This document shows, one piece after another, positions 37,160 to 46,366 of a stretch of 64,000 nt of DNA. A program made the position numbers and the translations under genes. Source of the stretch: Selenomonadaceae bacterium (GTDB lineage Bacteria; Bacillota; Negativicutes; Selenomonadales; Selenomonadaceae); assembly GCA_024698045.1 (NCBI GenBank), contig JAILRS010000011.1, forward strand, positions 1 through 64,000. Reading direction: 5' to 3'. The stretch's first letter is position 1, and each line of letters begins with the position of its first letter. Below the pieces are notes generated by a model. It had not been told where the DNA came from and made no database searches. It saw only the letters and a list, made by a program, of their open reading frames with translations.

Positions 37160-37188
37160 TTGAATATTTTTGGCGCGTCAGTTACAAT
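37160..37188 (+). promoter_or_regulatory. Promoter of the Lys/Asp-tail protein gene
   Basis: TTGAAT (37160-37165) and TACAAT (37183-37188) are 17 bp apart, 38 bp before the start codon. Confidence 0.6.
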
Positions 37189-37225
37189 TACATCACTGAC
37201 AGAAATTCAAATGAGGTGATATGAT

Positions 37226-37990
37226 TTGCGTAAATTTTTTATGCTGACGGCATTGTTGATGGTGATTTTGACTACGACGGCATTCGCAAAGAAATCGGAT
37301 CCCGACGAAGAGGCTTACATTTATACAAGCGAAGATTTTAAATTCTCCATTGCTTGCCCGATTAAACCGCTTGCCGTGGTACAAAATCCGTGGCAAGATA
37401 CTTCCAAACATGGCGAAATGTTAGTTTTCGCTCATGAAGGGATAAATGTTCAATATGCTTACATTATTCAGGTTGATGCATTCTCAAATGACGACGTGCC
37501 CGATTTTAACAATGGCGGTTTAAAAGCTATCGGCGATTACGTTTTAGGCTTGAAAAATTCCGGTTATTACAGTTCGGTAGATCCCATTAACATTACGAAA
37601 AAAAATAAGGGTATTCGCGTGGTGACGGCGAAGAAAATCGAAGTGAGAAATAAAGATACGGGCGAAGTTGAAGGCGAACTGATTGCCGACAAACAATATG
37701 TCTACACATTTTTCCGTACGCCCGAAGGTCGTAACATAAGCATTCAACTTGAAAGCGACAATCTCCAAGACAAACAGTACCTTGATACTTACGTCTACAG
37801 CGTAGCATCTTTCAAAGACAATTCCCTCGATAACGCCAAATCCGATAAGAAGGACAAGAAAGATAAGAAGGACAAGAAGGACAAAAAAGACAAGAAGGAT
37901 AAAAAGGATAAGAAAGATAAGAAGACCGATAAGACCGATAAAAACGACAAGACCGATAAGAGCGACAAGAAGTCTTCTGATGATAAATAA
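37226..37990 (+). CDS. Exported protein with (KKD)n C-terminal tail
   Basis: The 254-residue protein starts at TTG behind GAGGTGAT and has a signal peptide (FFMLTALLMVILTTTAFA, cleavage near AFA-KK). A domain of about 185 residues follows (YTSEDFKFSIACPIKPL, later YVYTFFRTPEGRNISIQLES). The last 50 residues are nearly pure Lys, Asp, Thr and Ser, built from KKD triplets and then K(T/N/S)D units. The tail is strongly charged and probably unfolded; binding to anionic wall polymers is a guess. No family recognised. Confidence 0.7.
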   Translation: MRKFFMLTALLMVILTTTAFAKKSDPDEEAYIYTSEDFKFSIACPIKPLAVVQNPWQDTSKHGEMLVFAHEGINVQYAYIIQVDAFSNDDVPDFNNGGLKAIGDYVLGLKNSGYYSSVDPINITKKNKGIRVVTAKKIEVRNKDTGEVEGELIADKQYVYTFFRTPEGRNISIQLESDNLQDKQYLDTYVYSVASFKDNSLDNAKSDKKDKKDKKDKKDKKDKKDKKDKKDKKTDKTDKNDKTDKSDKKSSDDK

Positions 37991-37995
37991 TCCGG

Positions 37996-38024
37996 TTGAC
38001 AAAATAATTACCGTGTGATATATT
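37996..38024 (+). promoter_or_regulatory. Promoter of tRNA-Gln
   Basis: A perfect TTGACA (37996-38001) and TATATT (38019-38024) are 17 bp apart, 17 bp before the tRNA. This is among the best promoter matches in the window. Confidence 0.75.
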
Positions 38025-38041
38025 CGTCAACGGTTTATCAA

Positions 38042-38117
38042 AGGGGTATCGCCAAGTTGGTAAGGCACCAGACTCTGAATCTGGCATTCGTTGGTTCGAG
38101 TCCAGCTACCCCTGCCA
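38042..38117 (+). tRNA. tRNA-Gln (anticodon CTG)
   Basis: The 76 bases fold into a full cloverleaf. The acceptor stem is AGGGGTA/TACCCCT with G as discriminator and an encoded CCA. The anticodon arm CCAGA-CTCTGAA-TCTGG reads CTG (38075-38077), and the T arm is GTTGG-TTCGAGT-CCAGC. The anticodon decodes CAG. Confidence 0.95.
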
Positions 38118-38131
38118 ATTAGAAATTTCAA

Positions 38132-38158
38132 GCCTGCGTCTTAACGGCGCGGGCTTTT
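38132..38158 (+). terminator. Terminator after tRNA-Gln
   Basis: GCCTGCG (38132-38138) pairs with CGCGGGC (38148-38154), including one T-G pair, and is followed by TTTTAATTTT. Confidence 0.8.
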
Positions 38159-38213
38159 AATTTTATCTTCGTCACGATAAATTTCCCCGATTCAATAAAA
38201 GGAGGTTGAGATT

Positions 38214-38921
38214 ATGGAAGAAATGATTTTATCGCCGTTGCTGTCAAACATGTTACAGTTTCTTTCGTTGACTTTGAGCTTGATACTTTTGTTCGCAGTG
38301 GCTTATTTGTGGTCGAGCAACAGTGTAAAGACAAAACAGTTGACGAGAATACAATCGGATTTGCAACGAGCACAAAGGACATTGAATACGCTGGAGGAAA
38401 AAGTATCGCAGATAAGAAAACCGAAAGTAGTATCGGAACCGCTGCATATAGATGCCTTTGGTTTGGATAATGCCGACGAAAATAAATTCGGCTCTGAAGT
38501 GGAAACACCGTTGGAGCCGCAAAAACCTTGGTTAAATTTCGTAGAAGGTTATAACCAATTGGCGGCATTGGCGGACGAACGAGGATTCTCTAGCAAATGC
38601 GAAAAGTTTATCCGCGAAAACAAACTGAAACTTTTGGCGTACAACAGGGAGAAAAATTTTTATAAAGCACTTTATCCCAAAGATAGTTTTTATTGGGCGT
38701 TCAAATGTTCGGGCGAAGAATATGCGTTCGTACCGAATCCGATGCATCCTTGCGACGAAATATTTTATGACGAGGGCGGTCTCAAAGAAATTTACGAAGC
38801 CAATTACGAAGTGGGCACGTACATAAAATACAAAGTCAAGAAGCCGGCAATTTTAACAAACGATTCCGAAAAAGGTTGGATAACCGAGGAAATCGGAGAA
38901 GTAAATTTGGAGCAAAAGTGA
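38214..38921 (+). CDS. Membrane-anchored protein of unknown function
   Basis: The 235-residue protein has one N-terminal hydrophobic helix (about residues 14-34), then a coiled-coil stretch (QSDLQRAQRTLNTLEEKVSQ) and a soluble domain of about 130 residues beginning KPWLNFVEGYNQLAALADE, which is rich in Tyr and Phe. No known family. ATG behind AAAGGAGG. Its stop is one base before the next gene, so it is cotranscribed with the NagZ-type lipoprotein. Confidence 0.7.
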   Translation: MEEMILSPLLSNMLQFLSLTLSLILLFAVAYLWSSNSVKTKQLTRIQSDLQRAQRTLNTLEEKVSQIRKPKVVSEPLHIDAFGLDNADENKFGSEVETPLEPQKPWLNFVEGYNQLAALADERGFSSKCEKFIRENKLKLLAYNREKNFYKALYPKDSFYWAFKCSGEEYAFVPNPMHPCDEIFYDEGGLKEIYEANYEVGTYIKYKVKKPAILTNDSEKGWITEEIGEVNLEQK

Positions 38922-38922
38922 T

Positions 38923-40089
38923 ATGAAAAAATTTTTAATGTTGCTAATGATAACGACAGTCTTTATTTTTACGGGTTGCTTCGGTGATGTGGACGTTACA
39001 ACATCGGATATGAAGGGCGGCACGATAAAAAATAACGAAGGCAAAACTAAAGACGAAACGGAACCGCCGAAAGAATTGACAATGGATTCGGTCGAAAAAA
39101 TGTTGAAGACAATGACGACGGAAGAAAAAATCGGTCAGATGATTATGATTGGCGTGCAAGGTACGGCGATTGACGACGACATCAGATATTCTCTGAATAA
39201 ATTTCATTTCGGCGGCGTAGTACTGTTCGATAGGAATATGGAGACGGAAGAACAGACGAAAACTTTGGTAAATGAAATGAAGAAAATCGGCGGTGAAAAA
39301 ATTCCGATGTTTATCGCGCTGGACGAAGAAGGCGGAAGAATAGTTCGCGGCGCATCATTTTTGGAGCCCGCACCGTCGCAGGAAGAAATAGCGATGATAA
39401 ACGATTTGGGCGCGGCAAATTATTGGGCGAAATACAATGCACAACTTTTGCATAGAATCGGTGCAAATCTGAACTTTGCGCCCGTGGCCGACGTAGGTAC
39501 AAATGATACACGCTCCTTCAGTTACGACACACAGACCGTCACTGATTATGTCAATGTAACCGCCGAAGGTTACGAGGAAGAAAATTGTCTCTACACGCTG
39601 AAACATTTCCCCGGGCTCGGCAAGAGCATTGTCGATACACATCAGGAAGTTTCAAACGTGACGGCGGACATGGATACTTTGGATAACGAAGATATACCGC
39701 CGTTTGAAAATATAGTTCTCAATCACGATAACACGAAGTTTATGATTATGGTTGGTCATTTGAAATACGACGCGATAGATCCCGATAATTCGGCAAGTCT
39801 TTCTTCGGCAGTCATTACCGATTTACTTCGCAACAAAATCGGCTATTGGGGCGTGGTTGCCTCGGATGATTTGGAGATGGGCGCGATTACGAACAACATG
39901 GATATTTCGCAGGCCGGTGTAAATTTTGTACTTGCAGGCGGCGATATCGCACTTGTCTGTCACGAATATTCAAAGCAGCAAGAAGTTTACACCGGTATTC
40001 TTGAGGCAGTTAAGAACGGTACAATTTCCGAAAAACGCATTGATGAATCCGTCCGCAAAATTTTGAGAATGAAGACACATCTGCAATGA
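38923..40089 (+). CDS. nagZ: GH3 beta-N-acetylhexosaminidase, lipoprotein
   Basis: The 388-residue protein carries a lipoprotein signal (MKKFLMLLMITTVFIFTGC, lipid-modified Cys at 19). The GH3 domain shows MIMIGVQG, the FGGVVLFDRN strand, ALDEEGGRIVRG, the NagZ marker KHFPGLGKSIVDTHQE (with the His-Asp dyad) and the nucleophile in VVASDDLEMGAI. NagZ enzymes remove GlcNAc from peptidoglycan fragments. An extracytoplasmic lipoprotein form suggests wall-fragment recycling in the periplasm. It overlaps the next gene by 4 bp. Confidence 0.9.
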   Translation: MKKFLMLLMITTVFIFTGCFGDVDVTTSDMKGGTIKNNEGKTKDETEPPKELTMDSVEKMLKTMTTEEKIGQMIMIGVQGTAIDDDIRYSLNKFHFGGVVLFDRNMETEEQTKTLVNEMKKIGGEKIPMFIALDEEGGRIVRGASFLEPAPSQEEIAMINDLGAANYWAKYNAQLLHRIGANLNFAPVADVGTNDTRSFSYDTQTVTDYVNVTAEGYEEENCLYTLKHFPGLGKSIVDTHQEVSNVTADMDTLDNEDIPPFENIVLNHDNTKFMIMVGHLKYDAIDPDNSASLSSAVITDLLRNKIGYWGVVASDDLEMGAITNNMDISQAGVNFVLAGGDIALVCHEYSKQQEVYTGILEAVKNGTISEKRIDESVRKILRMKTHLQ

Positions 40090-40832
40090 AAATTTCAATA
40101 GCACAATTTAAATCGGAGCTCGGAGCGGTCGACAAAAATTTTTCCGTGGCAGAGGAATTAATCGCGAGTGCAAACGAATCGGATGTAATAATTTTGCCTG
40201 AATTGTGGACGACGGGATATTATCCGACGCCCGTGGAAAAATTCGCCGATATCGACGGTAAACGCATAATTGATTTCTTACGCAGGACGGCACAAAAATT
40301 TTCGGTGAACATAATCGGCGGCTCGGTAATCGTGAACGACGGCGGCAAAATTTTTAATCGCTGTCACGTGGTCAATCGGCGCGGCGATATCGTTTCCGTT
40401 TACGACAAAACACATCTTTTCAGTTTCGCCGAGGAAGATAAAATTTTCTGCGCAGGTGATAAAATTTCTGTGTTTGAGCTTGATGGCATCAGTTGCGGCG
40501 CGGCTATTTGTTACGATTTACGTTTCCCCGAATTCATGCGAAAAATTGCGTTGAGCGGTGCCGAAATTATTTTCATTCCTGCGGCGTGGAGTTTAAAACG
40601 TTTGATTCCGCGACAGATTTTGACGAAGGCAAGAGCAATAGAAAATCAAGTTTTCGTCGTCTTCGCAAACAGCGCAGGCAAATCCGAAATCATCAACCCT
40701 GCCGGAAATGTTTTGGCGCAGAGCGAAGGCGGTACGGAAATTTTGACGACGGAAATAAATTTGTCGGAACGTGCGGAAATTATAGGCGCGATGAATTTAT
40801 TGGTGGACAGAAATTTATCGGTCGACGCTTGA
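40086..40832 (+). CDS. Nitrilase-family carbon-nitrogen hydrolase
   Basis: The 248-residue cytoplasmic enzyme has the Glu-Lys-Cys triad of the nitrilase superfamily in VIILPELWTTG (Glu near 39), SVYDKTHLF (Lys near 104) and GAAICYDLRFPE (Cys near 139). Length and motifs fit the omega-amidase/YafV group, which hydrolyses 2-oxo acid amides, but related amidases cannot be excluded. ATG overlaps the NagZ stop (ATGA), so the two are translationally coupled. Confidence 0.88.
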   Translation: MKISIAQFKSELGAVDKNFSVAEELIASANESDVIILPELWTTGYYPTPVEKFADIDGKRIIDFLRRTAQKFSVNIIGGSVIVNDGGKIFNRCHVVNRRGDIVSVYDKTHLFSFAEEDKIFCAGDKISVFELDGISCGAAICYDLRFPEFMRKIALSGAEIIFIPAAWSLKRLIPRQILTKARAIENQVFVVFANSAGKSEIINPAGNVLAQSEGGTEILTTEINLSERAEIIGAMNLLVDRNLSVDA

Positions 40833-40892
40833 ATTTTCTTGCGCAGGATTAAGAATTTACGTATAGAATTTACCTTGTGGGAGGTGGATTTT

Positions 40893-41504
40893 ATGCTGAA
40901 AAAATTTCTTGTGCTTACGGTGCTGTTGATGATTGTTACTTTACCTGTTTCGGCGGCACGACTTGAACTTGCCGAAGAGCCGATAGGTAAAATTTCAGTT
41001 TGGATGGACGGCACTGCGCTTGAGGTCGAAAACCCTATCGAAATCGACGGTATCGGCGACGGTCACTATTATTCGCAGGCAGTCGCTTTGTTCGGCGAAA
41101 AGTCTTCCGAAAAAATTTATTACCATTTCAACGCGCCAAAAAATATTTCAAGATTCGGCGCGGAAGATATCGGCAATACGATTCCCGTTTTGGTTCTCTA
41201 CAATTGCGAAATTTATCCGCTGAAGGACGATGCAGGGCATAATCTTTTTCTGCTGAATTTGGAGAGCGGTAGCGGCAGAGAATTTATAGTCGTCGGTCAA
41301 AACGGTAACACATGGCGCGAATACATCAACCTGCCCAAACTGCGCGAAAAGTTTGATGTCGGCTGTAACTTCACCATGGAAAAATTTTTCGTCGAAGGAA
41401 ACAAAATTATCGCACGCTATCAACTGCAAGACAATTACATCGACATAGTAAACACTTGGGACGTAAAGAAACAAAAATTTTCTGCGCAGGTCGTAAAACA
41501 TTAA
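40893..41504 (+). CDS. Exported protein of unknown function, paralogue of the next gene
   Basis: The 203-residue protein has a signal peptide (FLVLTVLLMIVTLPVSA, cleavage near SAA) and a beta-rich mature part starting LELAEEPIGKISVWMDG. The start is ATG 40893 behind GGGAGGTGG. Its pattern of segments (IGKISV, NPIEIDGIGD, QAVALFG, IYYHFNA, ENTIPV-like NTIPVLVLYN, SGREFIVVGQNG) runs parallel to the neighbour at 41,572, so the two are old tandem duplicates. No known family. Confidence 0.7.
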   Translation: MLKKFLVLTVLLMIVTLPVSAARLELAEEPIGKISVWMDGTALEVENPIEIDGIGDGHYYSQAVALFGEKSSEKIYYHFNAPKNISRFGAEDIGNTIPVLVLYNCEIYPLKDDAGHNLFLLNLESGSGREFIVVGQNGNTWREYINLPKLREKFDVGCNFTMEKFFVEGNKIIARYQLQDNYIDIVNTWDVKKQKFSAQVVKH

Positions 41505-41571
41505 CCCGATAAAAATTTCTTACCGAAAGGCGGTGAAGGGTGCGGCTTGAATATCAACCGCGCCGAAAGTA

Positions 41572-42234
41572 ATGAAAAAATTTTTGGTGACGTTAATGGC
41601 TTTGATGATGATGTCCGTAAGTTGTTACGCGATGCAATTTCAAAACCCGAAGGAAATCGGCAATATCAGTGTGGCGCGCGGCGACGGTATCGAAATTGAG
41701 GGCGCAACGAGAATTAACGCGACGATGGGCAATGATGACAACACTTATACCAAAGGCTTTGCGATTTTCGATTCTTCACTGTATATGCACTTTGACGGCG
41801 ATGCCTTGGCTTATAAAATGAAAAATACTCCTCCCAATAAGATTACGAGCGTTTATGACGAGGTAAGTTTTTTCGGCGGCAGTGACGTAGAAAATTCTGT
41901 GCCTTACTACGTGTTTGAGGGCGGTACGAAAATTTGTCGTCTCCCGAACGACGGCGGAATCGAAATGTATTTGATATCGACTGAAACGGGCGGCGGCGGT
42001 CGTCAAGTAATCCTCGGCAATCGCGAAGGCAAATGGGTAAAATTTATCGACACTAATGATGTGCGCGAAACTTACGGCGTCTCACGAGGAAATTACTTTA
42101 TGCCTTGTCAAATCAGCGGCGACACGATTATTTTCCCGTTGGGTAGTTGTCAAGACGGAAAGTATGCCAACAGTGAATTTCGTTACACTTGGGATGATTC
42201 GGCTAAATGGTTCGCCGTCGATTACATCAAATAA
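41572..42234 (+). CDS. Exported protein of unknown function, paralogue of the previous gene
   Basis: The 220-residue protein has a signal peptide (FLVTLMALMMMSVSCYA) and a mature part beginning MQFQNPKEIGNISVARG. Segments IGNISV, NDDNTYTKGFAIF, LYMHFDG, VENSVPYYVFEGG and GGGRQVILGNREGKW match the order of similar segments in the preceding protein. The ribosome binding site is weak (GAAAG). The cysteine near the signal end is not in a good lipobox context. No function can be assigned. Confidence 0.7.
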   Translation: MKKFLVTLMALMMMSVSCYAMQFQNPKEIGNISVARGDGIEIEGATRINATMGNDDNTYTKGFAIFDSSLYMHFDGDALAYKMKNTPPNKITSVYDEVSFFGGSDVENSVPYYVFEGGTKICRLPNDGGIEMYLISTETGGGGRQVILGNREGKWVKFIDTNDVRETYGVSRGNYFMPCQISGDTIIFPLGSCQDGKYANSEFRYTWDDSAKWFAVDYIK

Positions 42235-42239
42235 TTTGC

Positions 42240-42291
42240 AAAAAAAATCCGCGCGTAAAGTCAATGACGATACGCACGGGAAATATTTTTT
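42240..42291. terminator. Putative bidirectional terminator
   Basis: CCGCGCGT (42249-42256) pairs with ACGCACGG (42272-42279) with one mismatch. Runs of A precede it and runs of T follow it, so it can serve both convergent genes. Confidence 0.5.
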
Positions 42292-43132
42292 AAGCTTTGA
42301 GCTCAGATAAAAATCTTTGGAGAGCGTCTTGCCAATCGGGTAAACGATTGAAGCCGGCGTCATCCAAGGATTTTTTGCTTAAACGGGAATTGAAGGGACG
42401 TCGCGCAGGTGTCGGATATTCGGATGTCGGAATACCTTCAACTTCGACTTTAAGTCCTGCCTGCTTGAAAATTTCTTCGGCGAATTCCGCCCATGAACAA
42501 AAACCTTCGTTGCTGGCGTGATAAATTCCGTACTTATCCGTAGCTGCCATATCAACCAACAATTTAGCCAAATCCACAGTGTAAGTCGGGCTGCCTATCT
42601 GATCGTCAACGACACTTAACTTATCTTTCGTTTCGCCCAGACGCAACATTGTTTTGATGAAATTTTTTCCGTTAATGCCGAAAACCCAACTGACACGCAC
42701 GATAAATTTTTTATCAAGAATCGCTCTGACAGCATCTTCGCCGAGCAATTTACTGTTGCCGTAGACATTGACGGGCTCTTTTTCGTCGTCTACTTCGTAA
42801 GGTGTACGCCCATCGCCGCCGAATACATAATCGGTGCTGACATAAATCATCTTCGCGTCAACTTCACGACAAGCCTCGGCAATCCAACGCGTCGCCAATC
42901 CGTTTACCGTCAACGCCAATTCCGCTTCGCTTTCCGCTTTGTCTACCGCCGTGTACGCCGCGCAGTGAATAACCGTTTCGGGCTTTTTCGTCAGAATAAA
43001 TTTCTTTGCGCCGTCCTCGGTTGTTAAACTTATTTCGTTGCGCGTGGTGCCGATTGCGTCGATGCCGCGCCTTTTTAATTCCTTGAGTACGTCGTAACCC
43101 AATTGACCGCTAATGCCTGTTACTATTACCAT
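42290..43132 (-). CDS. rfbD: dTDP-4-dehydrorhamnose reductase RfbD
   Basis: The 280-residue enzyme catalyses the last step of dTDP-L-rhamnose synthesis with NADPH. The Rossmann loop TGISGQLGYDVL is at residues 5-16, VIHCAAYTAVDKAE near 60, STDYVFGG near 103 and the catalytic Tyr/Lys in VYGNSKLLGE near 129. ATG behind AGGAGGTAAC. It is the last gene of the minus-strand envelope operon. rfbA, rfbB and rfbC are not in the window. Confidence 0.92.
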   Translation of the reverse strand: MVIVTGISGQLGYDVLKELKRRGIDAIGTTRNEISLTTEDGAKKFILTKKPETVIHCAAYTAVDKAESEAELALTVNGLATRWIAEACREVDAKMIYVSTDYVFGGDGRTPYEVDDEKEPVNVYGNSKLLGEDAVRAILDKKFIVRVSWVFGINGKNFIKTMLRLGETKDKLSVVDDQIGSPTYTVDLAKLLVDMAATDKYGIYHASNEGFCSWAEFAEEIFKQAGLKVEVEGIPTSEYPTPARRPFNSRLSKKSLDDAGFNRLPDWQDALQRFLSELKA

Positions 43133-43168
43133 TTGATTTTTGTTACCTCCTAAAGAATCAATTTTACA

Positions 43169-45226
43169 TTACTCCGTCGTTTCGGCAGGTTGTTCGCCTT
43201 CCGTAGGTTGCTCAACTTCTACAGGTTGTTCGCCTTCTTCGGATTGAGTTAAAGAAATTCCCTTGGTGATAATCCATTGCGCCACCGTCCTCATCGCGCC
43301 GATAATTTGTGTTGCCTTCGCGCGTTCGTTTGCCAAATTAACTTCGTCAAGTCTGTTTGAAGCAACATGCGGCAATAATTCGATATCCTCAGAATCGATA
43401 ATGCCCGTGACCATTGAAGTTATGAACGTGGAATTGTTAAAGCCAACGCCGTTACTTTCAAACAAGCCGGGCGCAATAGAATAGTACTCAAAATCTTTGG
43501 GCGCGACAAGTTCAATAAGCGTCGGCACAATCGAAATGTGATCCCCTACGGCGTCTTCGGGCAAAATATTTTTCGTGATACCGTTACCGTAGAGAATGAA
43601 CGGGATACTTTGATGTTCAAAAATCGTCGGGTGAGTAGACGGGTCGCAACGGACGGCATGATCTCCCGTCACGACGAAAATACTTTCGGGATATTTCGCC
43701 ATTACTTCACGGATAAATTTCGTGATGACTTTATCCATGTACCAGTAATGCCCGAGCTCTACCGCCAATTGTCCGGGGTCGTCGACGTTCGGGAATGTCC
43801 TTAACAAATCTTCCGTCGCGTCAACATCAAAACCTTCCGCCTTCAAATCCATATTATACGGCGGATGATTCGTAGTTGTCATTACAAGATGAACCGTTGC
43901 GGATTCTTCGTCCAAATGTTTCAAGAGAGCATTGAATAAATTTTCGTCGGTCGTGCCCCATGTCGTTTGTTTGGGCGCGCCGTAATCGGGTGAACCGTAG
44001 AAATTATCAAAACCCTGCGCCAGCGACATTTTCGCGATTGAATCCCAACTTGGCATGCCGCCGTACCAAAAATCAACGTTGTAGCCGAGTCGCTTGAAAG
44101 GTTCCGCCATCGCCGTGATAAATGGTTTTTCGTAAGTGCACGGCTGATAATTTACGCGAATGTTGACATCGGGCAAACCCGTAACCAAACCCGTTATTGC
44201 TATGGATGTAAAATCTCCGTTCGGCATAAAATTGCGGCTGTAGTAACAATTTCCTTCGGCGATTAAAGACTTCATTCCTTCCGCCAAATGTAAATCGTCG
44301 TATTTGCCGAGTAGAGGCCATTGCATGAGAGTTTCGCCCAAAATTATAAAAATGTGTTTGGGTGTCGTGACGCGTTCGCCCTTTGCTTTCCGCAATAAGT
44401 ACGGAGCTAAATTATCCGCGTTTAAATTTCTGTTACCCGAAATAAATTCTGCGGACTCAATAATTTTTGAAGGATCTACGCCGGAAATTTGTCCTGCCGC
44501 CATACGTTTCGCCATAGATTTTGCGCGGTACAATGCTTGTCCGTCGTCTAAAATACATTCGTTCAGAAATGAATCGGAAGTAACTGCGGCATTCTCCCAA
44601 TTTATTCCGTCGGCGTAAGTGAAACTGCCGCCGAATCGAACGAACACCCCGAACATAAACACCAGCCCGATTAACATAAATCCGAAGTTTTTCGCTCTGA
44701 AAGAGCCTTCCTCAAAATTGGGCAGGGGAATTGTTTTGATTAACAGCAGACGACTAAAAATCGCGGTGCATACCAACATTAACAGGAAGGCAACAAAAAA
44801 TCTCCACAATATCCCGTACTCCTGAAACATGGTGACGATTATCGACCATAAGTCATCGTTGAGCCCCTGCACTACTTCGATTCCGTACGTCGATTGAAAC
44901 GCGCGATAATACGGGAAACGCATCATGAATAAGAACGAAAACACAAACGAGGCAAAAATTCCGAACCACAATCTTATTCGCGATTTGAAACCCAAAACCG
45001 TAACCAATACGAACGGAATCAAAGTGACAATGCCCGCAGTTTTCAAACTGAGTCGCAAACCCGTTATCATTGCCTGCGCGATTTGCGCGGAGCCGGATTC
45101 CTCGCCGATATAACTTGACATGAAAAATATAAAAAGTCCGCGGTAAACTTCAAGCAGTATCAGTATGAAAAGGAATAACCGTAAATCATACTGAACGCCG
45201 CCGAAAAATCTTCTTAGAAAGTTCAA
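43169..45226 (-). CDS. LTA synthase/phosphoethanolamine transferase-like membrane sulfatase-fold protein
   Basis: The 685-residue protein has about five N-terminal membrane helices (residues 15-200) and a large extracytoplasmic domain of the alkaline phosphatase superfamily. HIFIILGETLMQWP (metal ligand Glu), GDFTSIAITG (probable catalytic Thr), TTTNHPPYN and VVTGDHAVRCDP (metal ligands) are visible. Relatives move phosphoglycerol or phosphoethanolamine onto envelope polymers. In a diderm with LPS the acceptor may be LPS core or another glycan. The C-terminus ends in short EGEQP/EVEQP repeats. TTG start behind AAGGAG. Confidence 0.85.
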   Translation of the reverse strand: MNFLRRFFGGVQYDLRLFLFILILLEVYRGLFIFFMSSYIGEESGSAQIAQAMITGLRLSLKTAGIVTLIPFVLVTVLGFKSRIRLWFGIFASFVFSFLFMMRFPYYRAFQSTYGIEVVQGLNDDLWSIIVTMFQEYGILWRFFVAFLLMLVCTAIFSRLLLIKTIPLPNFEEGSFRAKNFGFMLIGLVFMFGVFVRFGGSFTYADGINWENAAVTSDSFLNECILDDGQALYRAKSMAKRMAAGQISGVDPSKIIESAEFISGNRNLNADNLAPYLLRKAKGERVTTPKHIFIILGETLMQWPLLGKYDDLHLAEGMKSLIAEGNCYYSRNFMPNGDFTSIAITGLVTGLPDVNIRVNYQPCTYEKPFITAMAEPFKRLGYNVDFWYGGMPSWDSIAKMSLAQGFDNFYGSPDYGAPKQTTWGTTDENLFNALLKHLDEESATVHLVMTTTNHPPYNMDLKAEGFDVDATEDLLRTFPNVDDPGQLAVELGHYWYMDKVITKFIREVMAKYPESIFVVTGDHAVRCDPSTHPTIFEHQSIPFILYGNGITKNILPEDAVGDHISIVPTLIELVAPKDFEYYSIAPGLFESNGVGFNNSTFITSMVTGIIDSEDIELLPHVASNRLDEVNLANERAKATQIIGAMRTVAQWIITKGISLTQSEEGEQPVEVEQPTEGEQPAETTE

Positions 45227-45270
45227 TAAGTCGACTCCTTTCCGACAGATAATCGGTCATTGCAATTCGG

Positions 45271-46299
45271 TTAAGTCATGTTTTTTATTTTTTCCTCGAC
45301 GAAACTGACGGGAATTTTTTCGAGACAAATTTCGCCCTTCGGACAAAAACGTTTCCAGCAACCTTTACACGGGCGTTCAACTTCAATGACGTTTTGCAAT
45401 TGCCCGAAAGCTCCGTTGCGCTCGACATTGGTAGGTCCCATAAGCATAATCGTCCGCACGCCCAAAGCCGCCGCCATATGTACGGGACCCGTATCGCCGC
45501 CGATAACCAGACGCGAACTTCTGAGCACATGCGCCAGTTGTGGAATATTCGTGCGGTTTACCAAATTAATCGGAGGTATTTCCATTTTCGCCTCTATCTC
45601 TGCGGCAAATTGCGCCTCCTGTTCGCCGTTACCGACCAAGACGGGTACGACTGCCAATTCGTAAAACCAATCGCCCAACGCGGCGAAATTCGGCGGCGGC
45701 CATCTTTTATTCGGCCAATTCGCCCCGACAACAAAAACCACGTACGGATTACCTTCACGCATGCCGTAATGATTCATGATTGCATGTGCCTTTTCGACTT
45801 CATCAATCGGAATGTTAATAGGGAAGACGACTTCATTTACGGCGCAACCGATTGCGCGCGCGGTATCCAAATACTGCTCGACTATATGACCGTGTGCATT
45901 TTCGCCGATAACCGGCGCGGAAATTTTACCGCTCATTTCGCGCATGTTACAGATTCCCAATTTGATATTTGATTTCGCGAAAAAAGCAATCGCCGCCGAT
46001 TTAAAAAGCCCTTGCAAATCTAAAACCGCGTCATAATTATGTTTCTGCAGTTCGTGTCTGAACGGAAAAAATTCTCTGATAAAACCTTTGAACGAACGGA
46101 ACTTTTTTTTATTGAAGAGTAAGATTTTATCTACGCAGGGATTCATTTTGAGCAATTCAAGTGATGGCGGCTCAACTACCCACGTAACTTTTGCATCGGG
46201 AAAAGTTTCTTTTATCGCGTAGCTGACGGGTAACGCGTGAATCACATCGCCCAATGCACTCAACTTCACGATTAAAACTTCTCTTAAATTTTCATTCAT
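45271..46299 (-). CDS. GT9 heptosyltransferase (WaaF/WaaC-like)
   Basis: The 342-residue enzyme belongs to glycosyltransferase family 9, which adds L-glycero-D-manno-heptose to LPS core. VLIVKLSALGDVIHALPV at the N-terminus, ANWPNKRWPPPNF near 195 and GGDTGPVHMAAALGV near 268 are family motifs. A cysteine-rich segment (CKGCWKRFCPKGEIC) near the end is common in Negativicutes-type members. rfaE2 and rfaE1, making the donor sugar, are upstream in the same operon. Confidence 0.9.
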   Translation of the reverse strand: MNENLREVLIVKLSALGDVIHALPVSYAIKETFPDAKVTWVVEPPSLELLKMNPCVDKILLFNKKKFRSFKGFIREFFPFRHELQKHNYDAVLDLQGLFKSAAIAFFAKSNIKLGICNMREMSGKISAPVIGENAHGHIVEQYLDTARAIGCAVNEVVFPINIPIDEVEKAHAIMNHYGMREGNPYVVFVVGANWPNKRWPPPNFAALGDWFYELAVVPVLVGNGEQEAQFAAEIEAKMEIPPINLVNRTNIPQLAHVLRSSRLVIGGDTGPVHMAAALGVRTIMLMGPTNVERNGAFGQLQNVIEVERPCKGCWKRFCPKGEICLEKIPVSFVEEKIKNMT

Positions 46300-46366
46300 A
46301 TGATTTAAACTCCGTTGAAAAATCTTTCAGAGTGACTGTCAACGTCGCTCGTGATAATATTTTTGT

